The notes: generated by a model from the sequence alone, not told the origin. Shown: positions 1 to 8,657, counted from the stretch's first letter. The stretch: DNA of 64,000 nt from Methylobacterium brachythecii (GCF_014196345.1 NZ_JACIDN010000001.1:689393-753392), one strand, 5' to 3'. Numbers and translations are program-made.

Positions 1-66
1 GGCCCGCACGCTCGGCTGATCGTTTTCGCTGCCTTTCCGACACTCATTGCCGAAGCGGAGCCTGCC

Positions 67-2262
67 ATGCTCAAGATTGCCCGGCCTAGCGCCACGCCGT
101 CCCGCCGCGCCTTTCTCGCCGGAGGCGCCGCCGGCGCCATCCTGATCGGTTTCCGGCTCGATCTCAGAAATCCCGCCCATGCTGCCGCCGGACCGGATCT
201 GTCGAAGGTCCCGGCCCAGCCCAATGCTTTCGTGCGCATCGCCGCCGACGACACCGTCACGGTGATGATCAAGCATCTCGACATGGGCCAGGGCAACACC
301 ACCGGCCTCGCCACCATCCTCGCCGACGAGCTCGACGCGGACTGGGCACAGGTCCGCACCGCCTTCGCTCCCGCCGATGCCGCGCTCTACAACAACCTGC
401 TGATGGGCCCCGTTCAGGGCACCGGCGGCTCCACGGCCATCGCCAATTCCTGGTTCCAATTGCGCAAGGCCGGCGCCGCGGCCCGCGCGATGCTGGTGAC
501 CGCCGCGTCCTCTCAGTGGACGGTCCCGGCCAGCGAGATCACCGTGGCGAAGGGCGTGGTGCGCCATGCCGCTTCGAACCGCGAGGCCCGGTTCGGTCAG
601 CTCGCCGAATCCGCCGCCAGCCTGCCGGTGCCACAGGAGCCACGGTTGAAGGATCCGAGCGCCTGGACGCTGATCGGCAAGAAGGGCCACCGCCTCGATT
701 CGATCGCCAAGACGGATGGCAGCGCGATCTATTCCCTCGACATTCGCCGCCCTGGCCAGGTGACGGCGCTCGTCGCGCATCCCCCGCGCTTCGGCGCCAC
801 GGTGAAACGGGTCGACGATGCGGCGGCGAAGGCCGTGCCGGGCGTGGTTGCGGTGGTCAAGATCCCCTCCGGCGTCGCCGTGATCGCGCGCGACACCTGG
901 ACCGCGAAGAAGGCCCGCGAGGCCCTGAAGGTCGAGTGGGATGACAGCGCCGCCGAGTCGCGTTCGTCGGACAAGATCCTCGCCGAGTACCGCGAGATCG
1001 CCAAAAAACCCGGCCTCGTCGCCTCCCAGGCCGGCGATGCCGATGCGGCGATCAAGGGTTCGGCCAAGGTGCTGGAGGCCGAGTTCAGCTTCCCCTACCT
1101 CGCGCATGCCGCGATGGAGCCGCTGAACTGCACGATCGAGCGTGCCTCGGACGGCACCTTCGACGTCTATGCCGGCTGCCAGCTCCAGACCGTGGAGCAG
1201 GCGGTGGTGGCGGCGACGCTGGGCGTCACGCCGAACAAGGTCCGGCTGCACACGCAATGGGCCGGCGGCTCCTTCGGCCGCCGCGCGACGCCCGGCGCCG
1301 ACTATTTCGCCGAGGCCGCAAGCATCGTCGCCGCCTGGGACGGCAAGGCGCCGGTCCATCTCGTCTGGACGCGCGAGGACGACATGGCCGGCGGCTATTA
1401 CCGGCCGACGGTCTACCACACGATCAAGGCCGGCATCGACGCCAAGGGCGCGGTGACCGGCTGGCGCCACACCATCGTCGGCAAGTCGATCATGATTGGC
1501 TCGCCCTTCGAGGCGATGATCGTGAAGAACGGCATCGACGCCACCACCGTCGAGGGCGCCTCCGACACGCCCTACCAGATCCCGGCCTATCGCTTCGACG
1601 TGCATAACGGGCGAGAGGGCGTGCCGGTGCTGTGGTGGCGCTCGGTCGGCCACACCCACACCGCGCATGCGATGGAGGTGTTCATCGACGAATTGGCGCA
1701 TGCTGCCGGCGCCGACCCCGTCGCCTACCGCCTCGGCCTGCTTGGGCGCGCGCCCCGGCTCTCCGCCGTGCTCAAACTCGCCGCCAAAGAGGCCGGCTGG
1801 GACCGGAAGCCGACGGAGAAGGGTCGCGGCTACGGCGTCGCCGTTCACGAGAGCTTCGGCTCCTACGTCGCCATGGTCGCCGATGTGACGGCCGGTGACT
1901 CCTCGGTGAAGGTGAACCGCATCGTCGCCGCCGTCGATGTCGGCGTGCCGGTGAACCCGGACGTCATCCGGGCTCAGGTCGAGGGGGCGGTCGGCTTCGC
2001 GCTCTCCGCGGTCCTGCGCAACCGCATCACGCTGAAGGACGGCGTGGTTCAGGAGACGAATTTCGATAGCTACCAGCCGACCCGGATGCCGGAAATGCCG
2101 CAGGTCGAGGTGCACATCATGCCCTCGTCGGAGGCGCCCACCGGAATCGGCGAGCCCGGCGTGCCGGTGCTCGCGCCCGCGATCTCGAATGCGGTGTTCT
2201 CCGCGACCGGGCAGCGTCTGCGCTCGCTGCCGCTCGATCTGGCGGGGTTGAAGGGCGCGTGA
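67..2262 (+). CDS. Tat-exported molybdopterin-binding oxidoreductase subunit (IorB/xanthine dehydrogenase family)
   Basis: Large molybdopterin-binding subunit of the xanthine dehydrogenase/aldehyde oxidase family, closest in layout to the beta subunit of isoquinoline 1-oxidoreductase. The N-terminus has a twin-arginine signal (R13-R14 followed by AFLAGG and a hydrophobic run), so the folded cofactor-loaded enzyme should be exported. Family signatures are visible: GGSFGRR near residue 400, a VLWWRSVGHTHTAHAMEVF block near 530, and GEPGVP at about 695-700, where E696 sits at the position of the catalytic glutamate of molybdenum hydroxylases. The 731 residues match the family length. The [2Fe-2S] partner subunit is not downstream; a reading frame ending in TGA at base 19 could be the tail of it, but that is too short to tell. 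The substrate is unknown. Confidence 0.85.
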   Translation: MLKIARPSATPSRRAFLAGGAAGAILIGFRLDLRNPAHAAAGPDLSKVPAQPNAFVRIAADDTVTVMIKHLDMGQGNTTGLATILADELDADWAQVRTAFAPADAALYNNLLMGPVQGTGGSTAIANSWFQLRKAGAAARAMLVTAASSQWTVPASEITVAKGVVRHAASNREARFGQLAESAASLPVPQEPRLKDPSAWTLIGKKGHRLDSIAKTDGSAIYSLDIRRPGQVTALVAHPPRFGATVKRVDDAAAKAVPGVVAVVKIPSGVAVIARDTWTAKKAREALKVEWDDSAAESRSSDKILAEYREIAKKPGLVASQAGDADAAIKGSAKVLEAEFSFPYLAHAAMEPLNCTIERASDGTFDVYAGCQLQTVEQAVVAATLGVTPNKVRLHTQWAGGSFGRRATPGADYFAEAASIVAAWDGKAPVHLVWTREDDMAGGYYRPTVYHTIKAGIDAKGAVTGWRHTIVGKSIMIGSPFEAMIVKNGIDATTVEGASDTPYQIPAYRFDVHNGREGVPVLWWRSVGHTHTAHAMEVFIDELAHAAGADPVAYRLGLLGRAPRLSAVLKLAAKEAGWDRKPTEKGRGYGVAVHESFGSYVAMVADVTAGDSSVKVNRIVAAVDVGVPVNPDVIRAQVEGAVGFALSAVLRNRITLKDGVVQETNFDSYQPTRMPEMPQVEVHIMPSSEAPTGIGEPGVPVLAPAISNAVFSATGQRLRSLPLDLAGLKGA

Positions 2263-2345
2263 ACGCGTGCGGTTGCACACATCGGCGGCGACGGGATTGC
2301 GCGATGGTCCAGCCCTCTTGAAGGTTTAGACCCCCCAAGTCCCCT

Positions 2346-2376
2346 GCGGCGTGGCTCCCCGGCCACGCCGCTTTTT
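2346..2376 (+). terminator. Rho-independent terminator after the molybdenum hydroxylase gene
   Basis: A perfect 10-bp stem (GCGGCGTGGC / GCCACGCCGC) with a 6-base loop is followed by five T residues. It lies 84 bases after the stop at 2262 and ends the preceding transcript. Confidence 0.85.
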
Positions 2377-2470
2377 CGTGCGCCGATGACGCGCCGCCGG
2401 CCCACAATGACGGCCGGGCTCATTCAGCCGATACTCTGCCCCTGCCGACGAGTCGGTGGAGGATCTCCGG

Positions 2471-3709
2471 ATGACGAAGCGCATCGTGGTGGTGGGCGGC
2501 GGCTTCGCCGGATTGTGGGCCGCAGCCGCGGCTTCACGCCTGCGCGCCCTTCACGGCGCCGAGGGCAGACTCGACATCCGGCTCGTGGCTCCCGATCCGT
2601 TCCACACCATCCGCGTGCGCTGCTACGAGAGCGATCTCGACGGCATCCGCGTGCCGCTCGACGACGTGCTCGTGCCGATCGGTGTGCAGCATTGCGAGGC
2701 GCGGGTGGAGCGGATCGATGCGGATCGTCGCTCGCTGACGGTGCGCGCCGCCGACGGCTCCGGGCAGGACCTGACCTATGATCGGCTGGTCCTCGCCGCC
2801 GGCAGCGCCGTGGCTCCGCCGCCGATCCCCGGGTTGGCGGAGCACGCCTTCGACGTGGACACCTATGCCGGCGCGGCCCGGCTCGACGCGCATCTGCACA
2901 CCCTGTCGAAGGGCACAAAGCGGCCGGGTTGCTGGACCGCAGCCGTGCTCGGTGCGGGCCTCGTCGGGATCGAGATCGCCTGCGAATTGCCCGCGCGCCT
3001 GGCGGCTTTGCAGGCGGCGGCCGGCTCGGATGAGCCGGCACGTGTGATCCTGATCGAGCGCGGCCCGGAGATCGGCGCCGATATGGGCGCTGGCCGCCCG
3101 GCCATCCTCGCGGCTTTGGCGCAGGCCGGCGTCGAGGTCCGGACCGGCACGGCGATCGCCGCGGTCGATGACCAGGGGATCACCTTGGGGAATGGCGAGG
3201 CCATCGCGGTCGGCACGGTCATCTGCGCGACCGGCCTGCGCGCGAGCCCGCTGGCCGAGCAGATCGCCGCGCCCCGCGATGCCTTCGGCCGCCTCGGGGT
3301 CGATGCCTACCTCGCGGTGGAGGGTGTGCCCGGCATCTACGCGGCAGGCGACATCGCTCGCGCGGTTGCAGACGAGGCGGGGCACGCGACGGTGATGTCC
3401 TGTCAGCACGCCCGGCCGATGGGCCGCCTCGCGGGGCACAACGCGGCCTGCGATCTCCTCGGCATTCCCGCCGCGCGCATCGCCTTTTCCGCGCCCGACT
3501 ACGTCACCGTGCTCGATCTCGGTCCCTGGGGCGCGGCCTATACCAGCGGATGGCAGCGCGATGTCCTCGTCGCCTCCGGTGAGGAGGCCAAGCGGGTCAA
3601 GACGGTGATCAACCGCCAGCGCATCTATCCGCCCAGCGGTCGCGGCGCGATCCTCGCGGCGGCCGCACCGATCGTCCAGAGTCGCCCGGCCGCGCCCCAG
3701 GCCACGTGA
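2471..3709 (+). CDS. NAD(P)/FAD-dependent oxidoreductase, type II NADH dehydrogenase-like
   Basis: Flavoprotein of the pyridine-nucleotide-disulfide oxidoreductase class, with the layout of type II NADH dehydrogenases. The N-terminal FAD dinucleotide fold is VVVGGGFAGLWAA (residues about 6-18), a second Rossmann motif GAGLVGIEIA lies near residue 165, and the C-terminal FAD motif GIYAAGDIA near 285. No redox CxxxxC pair is present, which argues against a thioredoxin- or lipoamide-reductase type. The ATG at 2471 is preferred over an in-frame GTG at 2456 because GGAGGA at 2458-2462 is correctly spaced for the ATG and overlaps the GTG. It overlaps the next gene by 4 bases, so translation is probably coupled. 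The electron acceptor cannot be read from sequence. Confidence 0.8.
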   Translation: MTKRIVVVGGGFAGLWAAAAASRLRALHGAEGRLDIRLVAPDPFHTIRVRCYESDLDGIRVPLDDVLVPIGVQHCEARVERIDADRRSLTVRAADGSGQDLTYDRLVLAAGSAVAPPPIPGLAEHAFDVDTYAGAARLDAHLHTLSKGTKRPGCWTAAVLGAGLVGIEIACELPARLAALQAAAGSDEPARVILIERGPEIGADMGAGRPAILAALAQAGVEVRTGTAIAAVDDQGITLGNGEAIAVGTVICATGLRASPLAEQIAAPRDAFGRLGVDAYLAVEGVPGIYAAGDIARAVADEAGHATVMSCQHARPMGRLAGHNAACDLLGIPAARIAFSAPDYVTVLDLGPWGAAYTSGWQRDVLVASGEEAKRVKTVINRQRIYPPSGRGAILAAAAPIVQSRPAAPQAT

Positions 3710-4431
3710 TCGGTTGCCGCACCGACGAAGCGCCCATCGTCTTGGGCCGCCCCACAACCCATTTCCCGGTGATGCCCGCCTCTGTGCCCTTCGAGAGGAC
3801 AGCCGCAAGTCTGCGCGCCTGCCGGATCTGTCGCGATGCCCCGCTCTACGGAGCGCCCCTGCCGCAGGAGCCGCGGCCGATCGTTCAAGGCTCGGGCACG
3901 GCGCGTCTCTGCATCGCGAGCCAAGCTCCGGGCAACCGCGCGCATCGGTCCGGTGTGCCGTTCAAGGACCCGTCCGGCCTGCGGCTGCGCGATTGGCTCG
4001 GGCTCGGCGAAGCGGACTTCTACGATGCGCGCCGCCTCGCCATCGTGCCGATGGGTTCGTGCTTCCCGGGCCTCGACGCCAAGGGCGGTGATCGGCCACC
4101 GCGTCGGGAATGCGCGGAACGCTGGCGCGAGGAACTGTTCGCAGGCTTGCCGAACCTGGAGTTGATTCTGGTGATCGGCCAATATGCGCAGGCTTGGCAT
4201 CTCGGGCGTCTCGAGGGCGGTCTGACCGGGACCGTGCGGCGCTGGCGCGAGATCCTCGCCGAACCGCGCCGGCCGCGCATCCTGCCGCTGCCTCATCCCT
4301 CATGGCGCAACAACGGTTGGCTGAAGGCGCAGCCCTGGTTCGAGACCGAGCTCTTGCCGGTGCTCAAGGCCGAGGTCGCGCGGGTGATGGGGCCGCCGCC
4401 CGCGGCATTGACAGCTCCAGCCGACCCGTGA
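3706..4431 (+). CDS. Uracil-DNA glycosylase family protein with a probable [4Fe-4S] cluster
   Basis: A member of the uracil-DNA glycosylase superfamily, which removes uracil from DNA in base-excision repair. The substrate-pocket motif appears as SQAPGNRAH (residues 72-80), the aromatic/proline block VPFKDPSG follows, and the second catalytic motif is PHPSW (196-200). Four cysteines lie as C39-X2-C42 and C119-X16-C136, an arrangement like the cluster ligands of iron-sulfur UDG families. The GTG start at 3706 overlaps the previous stop (GTGA). An ATG at 3772 would still keep the four cysteines and could be the real start. The subfamily is not assigned. Confidence 0.75.
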   Translation: MIGCRTDEAPIVLGRPTTHFPVMPASVPFERTAASLRACRICRDAPLYGAPLPQEPRPIVQGSGTARLCIASQAPGNRAHRSGVPFKDPSGLRLRDWLGLGEADFYDARRLAIVPMGSCFPGLDAKGGDRPPRRECAERWREELFAGLPNLELILVIGQYAQAWHLGRLEGGLTGTVRRWREILAEPRRPRILPLPHPSWRNNGWLKAQPWFETELLPVLKAEVARVMGPPPAALTAPADP

Positions 4432-4462
4432 TGGTGCCGCCAACCTTCAACCGGGACCGCCG

Positions 4463-5158
4463 ATGCCCGCGCTACAAGACCCCCGCGACCGCCTGATCGT
4501 CGCCCTCGACCTCGCCGACGTGGCGGCAGCCGAGGCGTTGGTCGAACGCATCGGCGATGCTGCGACCTTCTACAAGATCGGCTACCGGCTCGGTTATGCA
4601 GGCGGTCTCGAATTCGCGGCGCGGCTGGCCCGGCGCGGGCTCAAGACCTTCCTCGATCTCAAGCTTCATGACATCGGCAATACCGTGGAGGAGGGGGTGC
4701 GCTCGCTCGCCGGTCACGGCGCCACCTACCTGACCGTCCACGCCTATCCGCAGACCATGCGCGCCGCGCTGCGAGGCGCCGCCGGCAGCGGTCTCAAGAT
4801 CCTGGCCGTGACCGTGCTCACCTCCTACGACGAGAGCGATGCGCGCGAGGCCGGCTATGCCTTGCCTGTGCCCGAACTCGTCGCGTTGCGCGCCCGGCAG
4901 GCCGCGGAAGCCGGGATCGACGGCATCGTCTGCAGCGCGGTCGAGGCCATCTCGGTGCGGCGCGAGATCGGTCCCGACCGGCTCATCGTCACGCCGGGCA
5001 TCCGGCCGGCCGGCGCCGATCTCGGCGATCAGAAGCGGGTGATGACGCCGGGCGAGGCGCGGGCGGCAGGCATCGACCATGTCGTGGTCGGCCGTCCGAT
5101 CACCGGGGCAGCGGATCCGCGCGCCGTGGCGCAGGCGATCGTCGCCGAGATGGCGTGA
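4463..5158 (+). CDS. pyrF: Orotidine 5'-phosphate decarboxylase
   Basis: Converts OMP to UMP in the last step of de novo pyrimidine synthesis. The 231-residue TIM barrel carries the diagnostic catalytic tetrad block DLKLHD (D65, K67, D70), the first-strand aspartate in IVALDL, the lysine in FYKIG, and a phosphate-binding C-terminal segment VTPGIRP. It lies 31 bases after the glycosylase gene and may be cotranscribed with it, although a link between uracil repair and UMP synthesis is only suggestive. Confidence 0.96.
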   Translation: MPALQDPRDRLIVALDLADVAAAEALVERIGDAATFYKIGYRLGYAGGLEFAARLARRGLKTFLDLKLHDIGNTVEEGVRSLAGHGATYLTVHAYPQTMRAALRGAAGSGLKILAVTVLTSYDESDAREAGYALPVPELVALRARQAAEAGIDGIVCSAVEAISVRREIGPDRLIVTPGIRPAGADLGDQKRVMTPGEARAAGIDHVVVGRPITGAADPRAVAQAIVAEMA

Positions 5159-5203
5159 CGTCGGCAGTTTTCTTGGGGCGTCGATCCGAGGCCGCGCGAG
5201 GGC

Positions 5204-5575
5204 TCAGCGTTCCGCGAACCGGCTACGGCGGGCCTGGAGCGTGGTGGACGCTTCGGCCGGCGGCGATACGGTCGTTTCTGGCGCCTCCTTCGCAGCCGGC
5301 GTCTCCTTCGCAGCCGGCTGCTTGAGCTTGCCGACCTGCTCGATGGTCACGCCGACATACTCGCCACGGCGCCACGCCACCTTCACCGCGCAGACGAAAT
5401 CGCGGCCGAGCACCTTGAACTTGAACTGATCGGGAAGCTGAATCTTGCTCGGCACGCCGAGCCGCGCGCCGGATTTCGACACGTCTTTGACCGTGCAGGG
5501 GATCTCTGTCCCATCGGCGAGCCGGATCATCGCGATCCAGTTGGTCTCCCGACGCTCTTCGGCCCGTGTGATCAT
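5204..5575 (-). CDS. PilZ domain protein
   Basis: A 123-residue protein with one PilZ domain, the usual c-di-GMP sensor. The RxxxR element is RAEER (residues 4-8) and the second element is DVSKSG (31-36), matching the DxSxxG motif, so nucleotide binding looks intact. The C-terminal third is an alanine/proline/lysine/glutamate-rich tail without a recognised domain. It converges with pyrF, and its promoter should lie in the AT-rich gap at 5580-5660. What it controls is unknown; there is no flagellar or cellulose gene beside it. Confidence 0.85.
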   Translation of the reverse strand: MITRAEERRETNWIAMIRLADGTEIPCTVKDVSKSGARLGVPSKIQLPDQFKFKVLGRDFVCAVKVAWRRGEYVGVTIEQVGKLKQPAAKETPAAKEAPETTVSPPAEASTTLQARRSRFAER

Positions 5576-5664
5576 TTCCGCCCGAAGATCGAGGCATCCT
5601 TTTTGGAATTTACATTTTCACTCCTAGGAATGCGTAAACGTCAGATTGCCCTCGGGCAGGCCTT

Positions 5665-6366
5665 TCAGCGGCGGCCGCGCGGGCGCTGGGCCACGATCCG
5701 GTCGTGCAGCGAGGCGAAGCCGTCGCGCAGCCGATAGAGCTGTGCCGGCCGGTGCCGGCCGCCCTTCCGAAAGCCGTCCGGCACGGCCTCGATCAGGTTC
5801 ATCTCGTCCATGCGCTTGCGGAAGACGCTCTGGTCGAGGGCGAGGCCGAGCACGCGCTCGTAGACATCCTGCAACTCCGGCAGCGTGAAGGTCTCGGGCA
5901 GCAGGAAGCCCGGCAAGTTCGAGTAGCTCGTCTTGGCGCGCAGGCGCTCCACCGCTCGCGCCACGATCGCTGCGTGGTCGAAGGCCAGTTGCGGAAGCGC
6001 GTCGACGGGCGCGAGCCGGCCCACCCCACCCGCCAGCCGCGCCTCCGGGACGAGTGCGTAATAGACGACGCTGGCTGACCAGCCGCGTGGGTCGCGAGCG
6101 GATCCCGATACCGTGCAGAGCTGCTCGAGGAAGAACCTAGCCCCGCCAATGCCGAGCTTGGCCGCGAGCACGCGCCGCGCCGCCGCTTCGAGGTCGGCAT
6201 CTTCGTCGGCGTGGACATAGCCGCCGGGCAAGGCCGCCACGCCTTCGAAGGGCGCGGTATCGCGCATCAGCAGCGCCACGCTGAGGCCAGCTGCCGGCAC
6301 ATCACTCGGCAGGGTCAGCAGCACGCAGTCGATCGTCAGGATCACGGGCGGGAAGTCGTCCGGCAT
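5665..6366 (-). CDS. NrtR-type regulator: degenerate NUDIX domain plus winged helix
   Basis: A 233-residue protein with an N-terminal NUDIX fold (about 10-145) and a C-terminal winged-helix block (about 152-215) of the form FTLPELQDVYERVLG...FRKRM...RPAQLYRLR, as in the NrtR family of ADP-ribose-sensing repressors. The NUDIX box starts normally (LPGGYV, 47-51), but the catalytic part reads RRVLAAKLG (64-72) where active enzymes have RE-x2-EE-x-G; the metal-binding glutamates are lost. This points to a ligand sensor rather than a hydrolase. It is divergent from the VWA-like/PurA-like operon, and a perfect palindrome lies 38 bases before its start codon. Known NrtR proteins control NAD synthesis genes; none is next to it here, so the effector is an inference. 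Confidence 0.85.
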   Translation of the reverse strand: MPDDFPPVILTIDCVLLTLPSDVPAAGLSVALLMRDTAPFEGVAALPGGYVHADEDADLEAAARRVLAAKLGIGGARFFLEQLCTVSGSARDPRGWSASVVYYALVPEARLAGGVGRLAPVDALPQLAFDHAAIVARAVERLRAKTSYSNLPGFLLPETFTLPELQDVYERVLGLALDQSVFRKRMDEMNLIEAVPDGFRKGGRHRPAQLYRLRDGFASLHDRIVAQRPRGRR

Positions 6367-6403
6367 GCGCCCGTCTTACCCCATCCCGCCGGGAGTGCCA
6401 GTT

Positions 6404-6441
6404 GCCATATCTTTGTTATTTGCAAATAACAAAGATATGGC
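6404..6441. promoter_or_regulatory. Perfect 38-bp palindrome, probable operator between divergent genes
   Basis: The left half is GCCATATCTTTGTTATTTG and the right half is its exact reverse complement, with no spacer and no mismatch. It fills the space between the NUDIX-type regulator (start at 6366) and the VWA-like gene (start at 6486) and is far richer in AT than its surroundings, so it probably overlaps both promoters. The regulator next to it is the natural candidate to bind it. Confidence 0.8.
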
Positions 6442-6485
6442 GTATCGAGCGATACTGCATGAGGCCGGACAGCAAGGAGGTTGAA

Positions 6486-7400
6486 ATGGGACACGGGCGA
6501 TGGAGCACCGCCGATTGGCGGGATTGGGCGGGCCGCAACACGGCCGGTCGTAATCGGGAAGAGATCTTCACCAGCCGCGGGCTGCTGCCGGAATACGATC
6601 CGGCGCGTATCCGCATCAGGGAATCGCGCGATGGGCCGGATAACGCGGCCTCGACGCCGATCGTGCTGGCGAGCGACGTCACCGGCAGCCTCGGCGAGGT
6701 CGCGCGCATCCTGATGCAGGACAAGCTCGGGGTGCTGGTCTCGGAGATCCTGGCCCGCAAGCCGGTGAGCGATCCGCACATCATGGCGATGGCGGTGGGT
6801 GACGCCACCTGTGACCGGGCGCCTCTGCAGGCGACGCAGTTCGAGGCCGACATCCGGCTTGCCGAGCAGATGCGTCAGCTCTTCGTGGAAGGGGGCGGCG
6901 GCGGCAATGGCGGCGAGAGCTATGCGCTTCCCTGGCTGTTCTGCGGCACCAAGACCGCGACCGATTCCTTCGAGAAGCGGGGCAAGCGCGGCTACTTGTT
7001 CTCCTTCGGAGACGAGCCGATCCTGCCTTACGTCACCCGCGAGGAAGCAGCGCAGTTCCTCGGCATCCGCCTGGAGCGCGACGCGACCGCCGCCGAATGC
7101 CTGGGCCTGGCCCAGCGCAGCTACGACGTCTTCCACGTCATCCTGCGCGAGGGCTTTTCGGCGACGGATGGTGGCTTCCACAAGGCGTTGCGGACCTGGC
7201 AGCCGCTGCTCGGGCGCAGGCTGCTGATCCTCGACGATTACCGCAATCTCGCCGAGCTCGTCGTCTCGGCGATCCAGGTCGCGGAGGGCGTCGACCCAGA
7301 CGATGCGGCCTCATCCTGGGCCAATGCCTCGGCCGCGGCCTCGGTCCGGGCGGCCCTGGCACCGCCGTCATCCGGCTTTTTCGGCACCTGGTTCCGCTGA
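6486..7400 (+). CDS. VWA-like protein of unknown function in the NUDIX/PurA-like locus
   Basis: A 304-residue soluble protein with a von Willebrand A-like fold. The metal-ion site motif appears as DVTGS (D64-T66-S68), a DxTGS variant of DxSGS; later fold elements are AVGDATCD (103-110), a glycine run ending GGES (136-145), and YLFSFGDEP (170-178), where VWA proteins have a strand ending in an acidic metal ligand. There is no signal peptide or membrane segment. The ATG at 6486 is fixed by AAGGAGG at 6474-6480; an in-frame TTG at 6402 would translate the palindrome and is rejected. The stop is 12 bases before the PurA-like gene, so the two form an operon. It could be a scaffold or regulator for the ligase. 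The function is not known to me. Confidence 0.75.
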   Translation: MGHGRWSTADWRDWAGRNTAGRNREEIFTSRGLLPEYDPARIRIRESRDGPDNAASTPIVLASDVTGSLGEVARILMQDKLGVLVSEILARKPVSDPHIMAMAVGDATCDRAPLQATQFEADIRLAEQMRQLFVEGGGGGNGGESYALPWLFCGTKTATDSFEKRGKRGYLFSFGDEPILPYVTREEAAQFLGIRLERDATAAECLGLAQRSYDVFHVILREGFSATDGGFHKALRTWQPLLGRRLLILDDYRNLAELVVSAIQVAEGVDPDDAASSWANASAAASVRAALAPPSSGFFGTWFR

Positions 7401-7412
7401 GGGGAGGAGAGC

Positions 7413-8657
7413 ATGAGCACGGCAGAGCGCGCACCCGCCTTCGCGGTGATCGGGGCGGGCTATGGCGACGAGGGCAAGGGCGTCGTTACCGACGCCCTTG
7501 CTGACCGCCTCGGCGCAGGCACGGTGGTGATCCGGCACAATGGCGGTGCCCAGGCCGGGCATACCGTGACCACGCCGGATGGGCGCCGCCACGTCTTCCA
7601 CCATGTCGGGTCGGGAAGCTTTGCCGGCGCATCGACCTTCCTGTCCCGGCATTTTGCATCGAACCCGATCGTGCTCGCCGAGGAGATCGCGGCGCTCGCG
7701 CAGCTCGGTGTCGCGCCCCGCATCCGGGCGGACGAGCGCGGGCTGCTGACCACGCCCTGGGACATGATGATCAACCAGTTCGTGGAGGAGGCGCGCGGCG
7801 GCGGCCGCCATGGCTCCTGCGGGCTCGGTTTCGGCGAGACAATCGAGCGGAACCTGAACCCGGCCTTCGCCACCGATCTCGCCATGCTGCGCGGGGATCT
7901 CGGGCGCTTACGCGACCGCTTCGACCGCATCCGCCGCGAATGGGTGCCGGCGCGCCTGACCCGGCTCGGCCATCCCGGCCTGTATCTGCGCCACCGCGAC
8001 CTGATCCTGTCGGAGGAGGGGCTGGAGCGCGCGGTCGCGCTCGCGGTCGGCATGCTCGCGCATGTCGATCTGGTGGGCCGGCCGTCGGAGGCAGTGGCCC
8101 CCGACGCGCCGATCGTCTTCGAGGGCGCGCAGGGGCTGATGCTCGACCAGGATCGCGGCGCCTTCCCGCATGTCACCCGCTCGAACACGGGGCTCGCCAA
8201 TGTGCTCGACGTGGCCGGCGAACTCGGCCTCGGCCGGCTCCAGGCCGTCTACGCCACCCGCGCCTACGTCACCCGCCACGGGGCCGGCCCGCTCGCCTAC
8301 GAGCAGGCGGCGCCGCCGAGCCCGCTTTTCGCGGATGCCACCAATCGGCCCAACCCCTGGCAGGGGCAGCTTCGCTTCGGCCGGCTCGACCTCGACGTTC
8401 TCGGCGGTGCCATCCGGGCCGATCTGTCCGATGCGGAAGGTCGGCTGCAGGTCGAACCGCGCCTCGCGATGACCTGCCTCGATCAGTTCGAGGGCAGGCC
8501 GGTCTCTTCGGTCAGCGGAGGCCGCATCGTCCAAGGGCCTGCAGAACGGCTCGCCGAGGCCGCAGCGGCGATGGTTTCCGATGGAAACCTTCCGCTGTCG
8601 AGCTATGGCCCGAGCCGAACGACGCTTTGCAATCTCGCCGCCGAGGTGAAGGCCTGA
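7413..8657 (+). CDS. Divergent adenylosuccinate synthetase paralogue (PurA-like ligase)
   Basis: A 414-residue member of the adenylosuccinate synthetase family, which uses GTP to activate a purine nucleotide and condense it with an amino acid. The catalytic core is kept: GYGDEGKG with D19 in the catalytic aspartate position, QAGHT with H50 in the catalytic histidine position, TRHGAGPL, and GPSR (399-402). Other parts differ from PurA: the IMP-binding loop, normally of GTTGRGIGP type, reads GRHGSCGLGFGE (131-142); the guanine-specificity TKLD reads TCLD (354-357); and the TTTGRPRRCGW block is replaced by ATNRPNPWQG. A changed acceptor nucleotide is therefore possible. The housekeeping purA is expected elsewhere, but I cannot see it. 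It is cotranscribed with the VWA-like gene. Confidence 0.8.
   Translation: MSTAERAPAFAVIGAGYGDEGKGVVTDALADRLGAGTVVIRHNGGAQAGHTVTTPDGRRHVFHHVGSGSFAGASTFLSRHFASNPIVLAEEIAALAQLGVAPRIRADERGLLTTPWDMMINQFVEEARGGGRHGSCGLGFGETIERNLNPAFATDLAMLRGDLGRLRDRFDRIRREWVPARLTRLGHPGLYLRHRDLILSEEGLERAVALAVGMLAHVDLVGRPSEAVAPDAPIVFEGAQGLMLDQDRGAFPHVTRSNTGLANVLDVAGELGLGRLQAVYATRAYVTRHGAGPLAYEQAAPPSPLFADATNRPNPWQGQLRFGRLDLDVLGGAIRADLSDAEGRLQVEPRLAMTCLDQFEGRPVSSVSGGRIVQGPAERLAEAAAAMVSDGNLPLSSYGPSRTTLCNLAAEVKA

Noticed and set aside
6402..6485. N-terminal extension of the VWA-like protein from a TTG
   Set aside because: It would translate the palindrome; the ATG at 6486 has a strong ribosome site.
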